Shown in pieces: positions 16,791 to 25,157 of a DNA stretch of 64,000 nucleotides. The notes under the pieces were generated by a model. The model searched no databases. It worked only from the letters and a program-made list of their open reading frames with translations, and was not told where the DNA came from. The DNA is taken from the NCBI GenBank assembly GCA_045615885.1, contig JAZLFR010000032.1:1-64000 (forward strand), given 5' to 3'. The stretch comes from UBA1765 sp045615885. Its GTDB lineage: Bacteria; Fibrobacterota; Fibrobacteria; Fibrobacterales; Fibrobacteraceae. Numbering within the stretch: position 1 is the stretch's first letter; the number at the start of each line of letters is the position of its first letter. The position numbers and the translations under genes are program-made.

Positions 16791-18044
16791 ATGAAAGTTT
16801 TACAGATAAATGTATTTCATTATAGGTTGGGTGGCTCTGAAACCGTTTATTTTAGCACGAGTGATTTGCTTGAAAAAAATGGGGACAAGGTTTCTCATTT
16901 TGCATTAAAATGGGAGAAAAATTTACCATCTCCGTATAGTTCGTTTTTTGCAGAGTCAAAAGAAAGCCGGAAAGGTTTGTTGAAAAAAATTTATGACATA
17001 GCGGGCTATTTCTACAATTTTGATGCTGCAAGGAAAATCAAGAAACTTATAAAGCAGGAAAAACCTGATATTGCTCAGATTCATTTGTTCTGGGGGCAAA
17101 TAACGCCTTCTGTTTTGCCTGTTTTAAAAAAGTATAATATTCCAGTGGTGTTTACTATACATGAGTATCGCATGGTTTGTCCAGCCTATACATTTAGAAA
17201 TGGCTTTGGAAAAGTTTGTGAAGCTTGTAACGGAAAAAACTTTTACCATTGTTTTTTTAAGAAATGTTGCAAAGGAAGCCGATTTATGAGTGCTTTGATG
17301 TGTGCTGAACAATATTTTAGAAATATTTTCTTTAACCCTTCCAAATATATAGATGGACTGATTTATGTAAGCGAATTTGCTAAGAAAAAACATGAACAAT
17401 TTATGCCATCTTTGACATTGAAAAAAAACATTACTCTATATAACTTAAGTGACGGTTTAGCTTTGTCTTCCAAGGGCTCAATGCCTGGGGAAAAATATTT
17501 ATTGTATTTTGGACGTTTGTCTCACGAAAAAGGCATTTTGACTTTGATAAAGGCCATAGCAGATTTTCCTGATTATAAGTTGAAAATCGTTGGTACAGGA
17601 ATTCTTGAAAAATCATTAAAAGAATTTGTTTCTGAAAAGAAATTGCGGAATGTTGAATTTGTTGGTTATAAAACAGGAACTGAACTGAAAAATTATATTT
17701 CCCAAGCTTACTTTATTGTGGTTCCATCCGAATGGTATGAGAATAATCCCATGACTATTATTGAAGGATATTCGTCGGCTATTCCTGTTATAGGGGCTGA
17801 TATGGGAGGGATTCCGGAAATCATTCAAAATAACAGAACAGGTTTCCTTTTTAAGTCGGGAGATGTTTGTGATTTAAAACGTTGTATCGCTAAAGCTTTT
17901 AGTTTGAATGATGTAGAATATGCGGCGTTTAGCGCAAATGCTTTAAAATTTGCAAAGGAAAATTTTAATCAAGATTTGTATTATCCAAGATTAATGGATT
18001 TTTATAAACAGGTAATCGCGGAAAAGGAGAAAAACAAAAATTAG
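16791..18044 (+). CDS. Family 4 glycosyltransferase with Cys-rich insert
   Basis: 417-residue GT-B glycosyltransferase beginning MKVLQINVFHYRLGGSET, the usual start of this GT4 group. The N-terminal domain has a conserved cysteine-rich patch (CEACNGKNFYHCFFKKCC, about 142-159) typical of a subset of these enzymes and perhaps metal-binding. The C-terminal domain has YFGRLSHEKGILTL and VPSEWYENNPMTIIEGY. GTG 16755 would give a 12-residue longer protein overlapping the previous stop; ATG 16791 fits the family better. The stop codon overlaps the stop of the convergent nucleotidyltransferase gene, marking the operon end with no terminator hairpin between them. Confidence 0.87.
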   Translation: MKVLQINVFHYRLGGSETVYFSTSDLLEKNGDKVSHFALKWEKNLPSPYSSFFAESKESRKGLLKKIYDIAGYFYNFDAARKIKKLIKQEKPDIAQIHLFWGQITPSVLPVLKKYNIPVVFTIHEYRMVCPAYTFRNGFGKVCEACNGKNFYHCFFKKCCKGSRFMSALMCAEQYFRNIFFNPSKYIDGLIYVSEFAKKKHEQFMPSLTLKKNITLYNLSDGLALSSKGSMPGEKYLLYFGRLSHEKGILTLIKAIADFPDYKLKIVGTGILEKSLKEFVSEKKLRNVEFVGYKTGTELKNYISQAYFIVVPSEWYENNPMTIIEGYSSAIPVIGADMGGIPEIIQNNRTGFLFKSGDVCDLKRCIAKAFSLNDVEYAAFSANALKFAKENFNQDLYYPRLMDFYKQVIAEKEKNKN

Positions 18045-18997
18045 AGTTGCTTGACGACTATCATTTTATCAATAGTCGTTTCATTTAAGACTTCATTATC
18101 CCATACCACGCAGTTCTTTAGCTGCGTGTTTTTTATGATGCAATTATCGCCGATGGTCACGTTGGGACCGATGGTGCAATTTTCAATGACTGCGTTCTTA
18201 CCGATAACGCATGGTGGAATAAGTCTTATATTGTGCATTGTATCGTATTGATCAACAGCAACTCGGTTGACATTGTTTAGGCCGTCTTTGTTCTGCAAAA
18301 GCCAGGTGTTGGTCTCAATCAGAGTTTCCGGCAGGCCGCAGTCCAGCCATTCCTTTACGGGGGCGGTGCGGAACTTGCATCCCTGTTCGATCATCATCTG
18401 CAATGCGTCGGTCAACTGGAATTCCCCCTTGGTGCGGATGTCGTTGTCCATCAGGTGCTTTAGGGCGGCCTTCAGTTCCTTGACGTCCTTGATGTAGTAG
18501 ATGCCCACGATGGCTTCGTTGCTCACGAATTCTTTGGGCTTTTCTACCAGCTTGCTGATGTTGCCGTTTGCGTCGGTGACGGCTACGCCAAAACGGCGGG
18601 GGTCGGCGACTTTGTAGGTGTAGAGGATGTTGGTTTCGGCGTTGCTCAGTGAGCTGATGTCGGCGTCGAAGAGGGTGTCGCCCAAAATGATCAGGAGCGG
18701 TTCGTCGTCGCTTGCGTAGGGGAGGGCAAGCGAGATTGCCTGGCCAAGGCCCTGCGGGTCGCTCTGGAGAACGGTGCGGGTCTTGCCCCACTGTGGGCGG
18801 GTCTTGAGGAATTCATCCATCACGTCGGCCTTGTAGCCGGTAATGAAGATTGTTTCGGTGGGGTGGAGCGGCTGGGTGTCTGCCACGATCCAGTCAATGA
18901 TGGTCTTTCCGCCAACGGGGAGCAGGCACTTTGGCAAGTTGTTTGTGTAGGGGCGCATGCGTTCGCCCTTGCCGGCAACAGGCAGAATGACCTTCAT
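18041..18997 (-). CDS. Sugar-1-phosphate nucleotidylyltransferase with C-terminal beta-helix
   Basis: 318 residues. The N-terminal NTP-transferase domain starts MKVILPVAGKGERMRPYT, with the pyrophosphorylase loop at 8-15, followed by LPKCLLPVGGK and LIILGDTLFD. The C-terminus (about 250-318) has hexapeptide repeats (CVIGKNAVIENCTIGPNVTIGDNCII), as in RmlA-long or GlmU/ManC-like enzymes. It forms an NDP-sugar for the neighbouring polysaccharide pathway; which sugar and nucleotide is uncertain. The start has a clear GGAG site (18998-19005 complement). The part encoding the beta-helix is visibly more AT-rich than the catalytic part, so the gene may be a recombinant. Confidence 0.85.
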   Translation of the reverse strand: MKVILPVAGKGERMRPYTNNLPKCLLPVGGKTIIDWIVADTQPLHPTETIFITGYKADVMDEFLKTRPQWGKTRTVLQSDPQGLGQAISLALPYASDDEPLLIILGDTLFDADISSLSNAETNILYTYKVADPRRFGVAVTDANGNISKLVEKPKEFVSNEAIVGIYYIKDVKELKAALKHLMDNDIRTKGEFQLTDALQMMIEQGCKFRTAPVKEWLDCGLPETLIETNTWLLQNKDGLNNVNRVAVDQYDTMHNIRLIPPCVIGKNAVIENCTIGPNVTIGDNCIIKNTQLKNCVVWDNEVLNETTIDKMIVVKQL

Positions 18998-19074
18998 ATT
19001 TTCTCCTTAGTAGTTTAGATGTAAATATAGAAAAACGTAAGAAGAATGTAAAAACATTTTTTTGTATGATTTTT

Positions 19075-19083
19075 TTCTATATT
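19075..19083 (+). promoter_or_regulatory. Candidate promoter ahead of structured RNA
   Basis: TATATT at 19078-19083 within TTTTCTATATTTG, a form that recurs upstream of many genes in this window. The -35 region is not clear. A start near 19090 would produce the structured region that follows. Confidence 0.4.
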
Positions 19084-19089
19084 TGCAAC

Positions 19090-19305
19090 GATTGCATTAA
19101 TCCTCTCGACGGCGTTGCAGGCTTTCGGTTTGGGAACCGGTTGCTAGTTTGCCTTGGCAAATGTCGCAGAACGGGGAGGTCCATTATTTCTCGTGGAGTG
19201 CGACAGGGTAAGTAAGGTATTGTCCGAGGTGAGCCCTCGCCTGTTTAGAGCCGCGATACAAAAAACGGTATAAACCGTAAATCCCAGGCAGCTAGCGCTG
19301 TTTTT
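19090..19305 (+). ncRNA. Candidate structured non-coding RNA, family not recognised
   Basis: About 215 bases without an ORF but with dense complementary segments. A closing helix can pair 19110-19122 with 19239-19253 (CGGC/GCCG plus GCAGGC/GCCTGT). It encloses hairpins CGGTT-TGGG-AACCG (19126-19139), TTTGCC-TT-GGCAAA (19148-19161), a long one TGTCGCA/TGCGACA (19162-19168 with 19199-19205, extended by ACGGGGA/TTCTCGT), and GAGG/CCTC (19226-19238). After the junction come ACGGT-ATAA-ACCGT (19265-19278) and a small terminator-like CAGC/GCTG stem with TTTTT ending at 19305. It does not match the conserved cores I know for tmRNA, RNase P RNA, SRP RNA or common riboswitches. It may be a free RNA or a leader of the Rpn gene. 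Confidence 0.45.
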
Positions 19306-19385
19306 CCTGTGTAAAATTCTTTGAATTCCTCTATTCATTTTTTTTGAATGGGGAGTTTTCCTGTACATTTTTTTGGAGTATTCCA

Positions 19386-20453
19386 ATGACAAAAACACTT
19401 AAAGAAAAGCGTGTAATCCCGGAAATTTTTGAGGGTGTTAAATATCTTGACCCAAAATATGAACCTGCCTTCAGGGAACTTTTTGACGATAAGGTGACCC
19501 TTACCGATTTTTTGAATACTATTCTTCATCTTAAGGAAGGTGGCAAAATCGATAATCTTGAGTTCAAGTTCGAAAACAAGATTCAGTTCAAAATCCCTGA
19601 GCGCCGAGCAACCACGCTAGATATTTTTGCCCATACCGAAGATAACCGTTTTTTAGATATTGAGATGCAGCGCGCGGGACACCCGTTTTTTATTGACCGT
19701 GTGTTTTATTATAGCGCATTTCTCACAATCAATGGCAAGCAGCAGTATGCAAAGTCGCCTGATTTCAAGCGGCTCCGCGAAGAGGAGCAGCTCAAGCGTC
19801 GTTATGAGCTTCCCGAAATCATTTCTATTTGGATCTGTAACTTTCACCCTCGCGAAAATTGTACCGAATATCGTGATGAATGGGCTATTTTCAGCAGGTC
19901 TGACATTGAAAAACGCTGTTGCGGTGAAGTTCCCTTGCCGGTTACGAATAAAATCAAGTATATTTTACTGGACTTGCCGAACTTTGTAAAGTATTGCAAC
20001 AAGACGGATTCTCGCGAAATGCGATGGCTCTATCTGCTTGCGAATGCCGGTGGCACAGAAGACTTGCCCGATATGGATGATGAAATTTTGAACCATGCTA
20101 TCGGGCGGATTTCCATTGATTCTGCAAGTGAAAATTTGCTAAAGACTCAGGAGCACTCTATGATTGCACAGGACGAATTTATTTGCCGACTTGCCGAAGG
20201 TAAACTGCAAGGCCTTGAAGAAGGCCGGGCGGAAGGCAAGTTGCTAGGTCTTGCTGAGGGTCGAGCAGAAGGCCGCGCTGAGGGCCGAGCAGAAGGTCGT
20301 GTCGAGGGCCGCGCAGAAGGGATAAACGAGGCTCGTACTGAAGCTATCATTAGAGCACTAAAACGAGGCAAGTTAACGCTTGAAGAAATTGCTGAAGATA
20401 ACGAAACTTCTATTGATAGGGTTCGAGAAATTCAGTCTACGTTGATAACTTGA
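19386..20453 (+). CDS. Rpn-family PD-(D/E)XK nuclease / putative transposase, second gene
   Basis: 355-residue relative of the gene at 51, from the same PD-(D/E)XK Rpn/transposase family. Active-site pieces are LDPKYEPAFRELF (21-33), Asp79 in TTLDIFAH, and DIEMQ at 91-95. Between the nuclease core and the C-terminal helix there is a tandem run of Ala-Glu-Gly-Arg units (about 279-317) encoded by GC-rich repeats, probably a variable-length linker. The end (KRGKLTLEEIAEDNETSIDRVREIQ) matches the helix-turn-helix-like tail of the first gene. ATG 19386 has GGAG eight bases upstream; the longer ORF from 19344 lacks support. Confidence 0.82.
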   Translation: MTKTLKEKRVIPEIFEGVKYLDPKYEPAFRELFDDKVTLTDFLNTILHLKEGGKIDNLEFKFENKIQFKIPERRATTLDIFAHTEDNRFLDIEMQRAGHPFFIDRVFYYSAFLTINGKQQYAKSPDFKRLREEEQLKRRYELPEIISIWICNFHPRENCTEYRDEWAIFSRSDIEKRCCGEVPLPVTNKIKYILLDLPNFVKYCNKTDSREMRWLYLLANAGGTEDLPDMDDEILNHAIGRISIDSASENLLKTQEHSMIAQDEFICRLAEGKLQGLEEGRAEGKLLGLAEGRAEGRAEGRAEGRVEGRAEGINEARTEAIIRALKRGKLTLEEIAEDNETSIDRVREIQSTLIT

Positions 20454-20541
20454 GCAGATTTTGGTGTAGCCGGCAAGTGAGCCTTATGAAGTGTTGTTTT
20501 TTTTCTATCTTACAATAAAATAACACAACCTTAGGTTTTTT

Positions 20542-21558
20542 ATGAACATTCTTCTTACTGGTGGCGCCGGCTACATTGGTAGCCATACGATTATTGAGCT
20601 CGACAAGGCCGGCCATTCCGTGGTGGTGGTCGACAACCTCGTGAATTCTAGCGAAGAGTCCTTGGCGCGAGTTGCAGAGATTATCGGCAAGCCGGTTCCG
20701 TTTGTGAAGGCGGATGTGCGCGATGCTGCTGCCGTGAACGATTTGTTCGACAAGTACAAGATTGATGCGGTTATCAACTTTGCGGGCCTCAAGGCGGTGG
20801 GCGAGTCTGTGGCGAAGCCTCTCGAATATTACGAGAACAACATGAATGCGACTTTCGTTTTGTTAGATGCGATGCGCAAGCATGGCTGCAAGAACTTTAT
20901 TTTCTCGTCTTCTGCAACGGTTTATGGCGACCCTGCAATCATTCCGATTACGGAAGAATGCCCGAAGGGCGAATGCACGAACCCGTATGGCAAAACAAAG
21001 TCCATGCTCGAAGAAGTTTTGATTGATGTGCAGAAGGCCGACCCGGAATGGAACATTGTTCTGCTCCGCTACTTTAACCCGATTGGCGCGCACCAGAGCG
21101 GTCGCATTGGCGAGAACCCGAACGGGATCCCGAACAATTTGATGCCGTACATTACGCAGGTTGCCGTTGGCCGCCGTGCTGAACTTGGCGTGTTCGGCAA
21201 CGATTACGATACTCCAGATGGCACGGGCGTTCGCGATTACATTCATGTTTGCGATTTGGCGGCGGGCCATGTGAGCGCGTTGCAGGCCATTGAACGCAAG
21301 TGCGGCCTTGCAATCTACAACCTGGGTACTGGTCACGGTTATTCTGTGCTCGATGTCGTGAAGGCTTTTGAAAAGGTGAACGGCCTCAAGGTTCCGTACA
21401 GCATTAAGCCGCGCCGCCCGGGCGATATTGCGACTTGCTATTGCAACCCGGCAAAGGCAAAGGCTGAACTCGGCTGGGAGGCCAAGTACGGCATCGAAGA
21501 GATGTGCCGCGATTCCTGGAACTGGCAAAAGAATAACCCTAACGGTTACGATAAGTAA
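20542..21558 (+). CDS. galE: UDP-glucose 4-epimerase
   Basis: 338-residue extended short-chain dehydrogenase. The NAD motif GGAGYIGSH is at 7-15, the substrate loop FAGLKAVGES and catalytic SSSATVYG...YGKTK (Ser plus YxxxK) follow, and NPIGAHQSGRIGE is a GalE signature. It interconverts UDP-glucose and UDP-galactose and so could feed the UDP-galactopyranose mutase at 10761. First gene of a compact run galE-rmlA-rmlD-rmlC-rmlB with 8-12-base gaps, ended by a strong terminator at 25106. A TTTTCTATCTTA -10-like element lies at 20501-20512. Confidence 0.96.
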   Translation: MNILLTGGAGYIGSHTIIELDKAGHSVVVVDNLVNSSEESLARVAEIIGKPVPFVKADVRDAAAVNDLFDKYKIDAVINFAGLKAVGESVAKPLEYYENNMNATFVLLDAMRKHGCKNFIFSSSATVYGDPAIIPITEECPKGECTNPYGKTKSMLEEVLIDVQKADPEWNIVLLRYFNPIGAHQSGRIGENPNGIPNNLMPYITQVAVGRRAELGVFGNDYDTPDGTGVRDYIHVCDLAAGHVSALQAIERKCGLAIYNLGTGHGYSVLDVVKAFEKVNGLKVPYSIKPRRPGDIATCYCNPAKAKAELGWEAKYGIEEMCRDSWNWQKNNPNGYDK

Positions 21559-21567
21559 GAGGTCTCT

Positions 21568-22455
21568 ATGAAAGGTATCATTCTCGCTGGCGGTTCTGGC
21601 ACGCGCCTTTACCCGCTGACCATGGTCACGAGTAAGCAGCTTTTGCCTGTTTACGACAAGCCGATGATTTACTACCCGCTCAGCACGCTCATGCTTGCGG
21701 GCATTCGCGATATTCTTATCATATCGACTCCTACTGATTTGCCGAACTTTGAACGCCTTCTTGGCGACGGCAGCGCGATGGGCATCAACTTGAGCTACAA
21801 GGTGCAGCCGAGCCCCGATGGCCTAGCCCAGGCTTTTATTCTTGGCGAGGAGTTCATCGGTGACGATTGCTGCGCCATGGTTCTTGGCGATAACATTTTC
21901 TACGGCAACGGTTTTAGTCCGCTCCTGAAGGCTGCCGTGAAGAATGCCGAAGAGAACGGCCGTGCCAGCGTGTTTGGTTACTATGTAGAAGACCCGGAAC
22001 GTTTTGGCGTTGTTGAATTCGACGCTGCCGGCAAGGTGATTTCTGTGGAAGAAAAGCCTAAGGAACCAAAGAGCAACTACGCGATTACGGGCCTTTACTT
22101 CTACGATAACCGCGTGTCTAAGTTTGCGAAGGCTCAAAAGCCGAGTGCTCGTGGCGAACTTGAGATTACCGACCTGAACAAGACTTACCTTGACATGGGC
22201 GAGCTCGATGTGAAGCTGCTTGGTCGCGGTTTTGCATGGCTCGATACCGGTACCATGGACAGCCTGATTGAAGCGGGCGACTTTGTTCGCATGGTTGAAA
22301 ACCGCCAGGGCATTCAGATTAGTGCCGTGGAAGAAATTGCCTTTATCAACGGCTGGATTACCAAGGAGAAACTTCTGGAGTCTGCCGCCAAGTATGGCAA
22401 GAGCCCTTACGGTCAGCATTTGAAGAAGGTCGCCGAAGGAAAGATTAAGTATTAG
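21568..22455 (+). CDS. rmlA: Glucose-1-phosphate thymidylyltransferase
   Basis: 295 residues, the normal length for short-form RmlA/RfbA. MKGIILAGGSGTRLYPLT carries the nucleotide-binding loop, KQLLPVYDKPMIYYPLS is the classic family block, and VLGDNIFYGNG and EKPKEPKSNYAITGLYFYD follow. It makes dTDP-glucose from dTTP and glucose 1-phosphate, the first step to dTDP-L-rhamnose. Begins nine bases after galE with an AGAGGTCT site. Confidence 0.97.
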   Translation: MKGIILAGGSGTRLYPLTMVTSKQLLPVYDKPMIYYPLSTLMLAGIRDILIISTPTDLPNFERLLGDGSAMGINLSYKVQPSPDGLAQAFILGEEFIGDDCCAMVLGDNIFYGNGFSPLLKAAVKNAEENGRASVFGYYVEDPERFGVVEFDAAGKVISVEEKPKEPKSNYAITGLYFYDNRVSKFAKAQKPSARGELEITDLNKTYLDMGELDVKLLGRGFAWLDTGTMDSLIEAGDFVRMVENRQGIQISAVEEIAFINGWITKEKLLESAAKYGKSPYGQHLKKVAEGKIKY

Positions 22456-22463
22456 GGTTTGCC

Positions 22464-23378
22464 ATGAAAATATTTGTAACAGGTGTTGGTGGTCAGTTGG
22501 GCCACGATGTTGTGAATGAACTGGTTTCTCGTGGCCATGTTGCTGTGGGTAGTGACATAGCTCCTGAATATGCTGGCGTTGCCGATGGTTCCGCTGTGAC
22601 AAAGGCGGAGTACCGCCAGCTGGATATTACCGATGCAAGTGCAGTGGAAGCGGTTTTGACTGAAGTCAAGCCGGATGCAGTGATTCACTGTGCTGCCTGG
22701 ACTGCAGTTGACCTTGCCGAAGATGACGACAAGGTGGCTAAGGTCCGCGCCATCAATGCAGGTGGTACGCAGAACATTGCAAACGTTTGCAAGAAGCTTG
22801 ATTGCAAGATGACCTACATCAGCACGGACTATGTGTTTGACGGTCAGGGTACTGAACCGTGGCTGCCTGATTGCAAGGATTACAAGCCGCTGAACGTTTA
22901 CGGCCAGACAAAGCTCGAAGGTGAACTTGCCGTGAGCGGAACTTTGGAAAAGTATTTCATCGTGCGCATTGCCTGGGTGTTCGGCCTGAATGGCAAGAAC
23001 TTCATCAAGACGATGATCAACGTGGGCAAGACTCACGATACCGTTCGCGTGGTGAACGACCAGATCGGTACTCCGACCTACACGCTTGATCTTGCTCGCT
23101 TGCTCGTGGATATGAACGAGACGGAAAAGTACGGCTACTATCATGCAACGAACGAAGGCGGCTACATCAGCTGGTATGACTTCACCTGCGAAATCTACAA
23201 GCAGGCTGGAATGAGTACGAAGGTTGTTCCGGTGACTACTGCTGAATATGGTTTGTCTAAGGCCGCTCGCCCGTTCAATAGCCGCCTCGACAAGAGCAAG
23301 CTCGTTGCCGCAGGCTTCAAGCCGCTTCCCACCTGGCAGGACGCTTTGGCAAGATATCTGAAGGAGATTGGCGATTAA
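22464..23378 (+). CDS. rmlD: dTDP-4-dehydrorhamnose reductase
   Basis: 304-residue RmlD/RfbD: N-terminal MKIFVTGVGGQLGHDVV Rossmann motif, HCAAWTAVDLAEDD, YISTDYVFDG and the catalytic YGQTKLEGE (YxxxK). It reduces dTDP-4-keto-L-rhamnose with NADPH, the last step to dTDP-L-rhamnose. Gene order rmlA-D-C-B differs from the common B-D-A-C order but all four are present. It nearly abuts rmlC (one base between stop and the chosen ATG). Confidence 0.96.
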   Translation: MKIFVTGVGGQLGHDVVNELVSRGHVAVGSDIAPEYAGVADGSAVTKAEYRQLDITDASAVEAVLTEVKPDAVIHCAAWTAVDLAEDDDKVAKVRAINAGGTQNIANVCKKLDCKMTYISTDYVFDGQGTEPWLPDCKDYKPLNVYGQTKLEGELAVSGTLEKYFIVRIAWVFGLNGKNFIKTMINVGKTHDTVRVVNDQIGTPTYTLDLARLLVDMNETEKYGYYHATNEGGYISWYDFTCEIYKQAGMSTKVVPVTTAEYGLSKAARPFNSRLDKSKLVAAGFKPLPTWQDALARYLKEIGD

Positions 23379-23379
23379 A

Positions 23380-23943
23380 ATGGGAAAGTTCAATTTTATC
23401 AAAACATCTATCGAAGGCGTGACCATCGTAGAACCGACTGTTTACGGTGACCATCGCGGTTACTTCATGGAAACATACAACAAGGCTGAGTTCGATGCTG
23501 CTGGCCTCGACATGGTCTTTGTGCAGGATAACGAATCCAAGTCCAAGAAGGGAGTGCTTCGCGGTCTGCACTTTCAGAAGAAGAATCCGCAGGGCAAGCT
23601 TGTTCGTGTGTTGGAAGGCGAAGTTTACGATGTTGCTGTTGACCTGCGCAAGGGTAGCCCTACTTTCGGTAAGTACGAGGGCGTTGTGCTCTCTGCCGAA
23701 AACAAGCGCCAGTTCTACATTCCCGAAGGCTTTGCACACGGCTTCGTTGTTCTCAGCGAAACTGCAACTTTTGTATACAAGTGCACTCGCCTCTACGACC
23801 CGACAGACGAAGGTGGCCTGTTCTGGAACGACCCGGCAATCGGCATTGAATGGCCCGTGGGCAATGGCTTTGAACCGCTCCTCAGTGAAAAGGACACCAA
23901 GAATCCGCTTTTGAAGGATCTTGGATTTGCGTTTGAACTATAA
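23380..23943 (+). CDS. rmlC: dTDP-4-dehydrorhamnose 3,5-epimerase
   Basis: 187-residue cupin epimerase. Family landmarks are VYGDHRGYFMETYN near 25, FVQDNESKSKKGVLRGLHFQ with the active-site His near 60, and FYIPEGFAHGFVVLS. It epimerises C3 and C5 of the 4-keto sugar. ATG 23380 is preferred (MGKFNFIKTSIEG); a TTG four codons earlier is too close to the AAGGAG site at 23361. Confidence 0.96.
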   Translation: MGKFNFIKTSIEGVTIVEPTVYGDHRGYFMETYNKAEFDAAGLDMVFVQDNESKSKKGVLRGLHFQKKNPQGKLVRVLEGEVYDVAVDLRKGSPTFGKYEGVVLSAENKRQFYIPEGFAHGFVVLSETATFVYKCTRLYDPTDEGGLFWNDPAIGIEWPVGNGFEPLLSEKDTKNPLLKDLGFAFEL

Positions 23944-23952
23944 GGAACTTTT

Positions 23953-25086
23953 ATGAAAAACATCGTCATTACCGGTGGTGCAGGCTTTATTGGTAGCCAC
24001 GTTGTGCGCCTGTTCGTGAACAAGTATCCGCAGTACAATATCATTAACTTGGACAAGCTGACTTACGCAGGTAACCTTGCGAACCTCAAGGATATCGAAG
24101 ATAAGCCCAACTACAAGTTCGTGAAGATGGACATCTGCGACTTCGACGCTTTCTACAAGTTGATGCAGGACGAGAAAATCGACGGCATCATCCATCTGGC
24201 TGCCGAAAGCCATGTGGACCGTTCCATCAAGGATCCGTTTACTTTTGCACGTACCAATGTCATGGGCACATTGAGTCTGCTCCAGTCTGCAAAGCTCTAC
24301 TGGGAAAGTCTCCCGGAAAAGTACGAAGGCAAGCGCTTCTACCACATCTCCACCGACGAAGTTTACGGCGCCCTCAAGATGAATCACCCCGAAGGCATCG
24401 AGCCGCCGTTCACGACGACTGCTTCCAGCTCCGAGCATCACTTGGCTTACGGCGACGACTTCTTCTACGAAACAACAAAGTACACGCCGCATAGCCCGTA
24501 CTCTGCAAGTAAGGCTGGCTCCGACCATTTTGTGCGCGCCTTCCACGACACCTACGGCATGCCGACGATTGTGACCAACTGCAGTAACAACTATGGCCCG
24601 TACCAGTTCCCTGAAAAGTTGATCCCGCTGTTCATCAACAACATCCGTCACAAGAAGCCGCTGCCGGTTTACGGCAAGGGCGAGAATGTCCGCGACTGGC
24701 TCTTTGTTGAAGACCATGCTCGCGCTATCGACGTGATTTTCCATAACGGAAAGATTGCCGAAACCTACAACATCGGCGGCTTCAACGAATGGAAGAACAT
24801 CGACATTATCAAGGTGGTGATCAAGACCGTAGATAAGCTTCTTGGCCGCGCCGAAGGCGAAGACCTCGACCTCATCACTTACGTCACCGACCGCCTTGGC
24901 CACGATGCCCGCTACGCCATCGACTCTACCAAGCTCCAGAAGGAACTGGGCTGGGAACCGTCTTTGCAGTTCGAGGAAGGCATCGAGAAGACTGTGAAGT
25001 GGTACCTGGACAATCAGGAATGGCTGGACAACATCACCAGCGGCGAATACGCTCAGTACTACGAGAACATGTACAAGGGCCGCTAA
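23953..25086 (+). CDS. rmlB: dTDP-glucose 4,6-dehydratase
   Basis: 377 residues; extended SDR with GGAGFIGSHVV at 7-17, HLAAESHVDRSI, the catalytic triad region STDEVYG, and SPYSASKAGSDH (YxxxK). NCSNNYGPYQFPEKLIPL and VRDWLFVEDHARAI are hallmark RmlB blocks. It carries an insertion between STDEVYGAL and YSASKA (a loop with the TTTASSSEHH stretch) that makes it slightly longer than the usual about 350 residues. Last gene of the run; terminator follows. Confidence 0.97.
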   Translation: MKNIVITGGAGFIGSHVVRLFVNKYPQYNIINLDKLTYAGNLANLKDIEDKPNYKFVKMDICDFDAFYKLMQDEKIDGIIHLAAESHVDRSIKDPFTFARTNVMGTLSLLQSAKLYWESLPEKYEGKRFYHISTDEVYGALKMNHPEGIEPPFTTTASSSEHHLAYGDDFFYETTKYTPHSPYSASKAGSDHFVRAFHDTYGMPTIVTNCSNNYGPYQFPEKLIPLFINNIRHKKPLPVYGKGENVRDWLFVEDHARAIDVIFHNGKIAETYNIGGFNEWKNIDIIKVVIKTVDKLLGRAEGEDLDLITYVTDRLGHDARYAIDSTKLQKELGWEPSLQFEEGIEKTVKWYLDNQEWLDNITSGEYAQYYENMYKGR

Positions 25087-25105
25087 AATAAAACCGTGAT
25101 TATGC

Positions 25106-25135
25106 AAAAGGGTCTGCCGAAGGCAGACCCTTTTT
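25106..25135 (+). terminator. Bidirectional intrinsic terminator after rmlB
   Basis: GGGTCTGCC-GAA-GGCAGACCC, a perfect 9-bp stem flanked by AAAA and TTTTT. It ends the galE-rml run and can also serve the leftward lipoprotein gene. Confidence 0.95.
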
Positions 25136-25157
25136 GGTTAATTACCTTTAAGGCTTT

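Noticed and set aside
19021..19385. tmRNA, RNase P RNA, SRP RNA or SAM riboswitch as identity of the structured region
   Set aside because: None of the conserved cores (for example the RNase P P4 strands, SRP GNAR loop, tmRNA tRNA-like end) could be found, so only a generic structured-RNA call is made.
20147..20371. Minus-strand ORF of repeated Arg-Pro-Ser-Ala units
   Set aside because: Simply the reverse reading of the Ala-Glu-Gly-Arg repeat in the Rpn gene.
23938..25107. 389-codon ORF on the minus strand
   Set aside because: Antisense shadow of rmlB, which is unambiguous.
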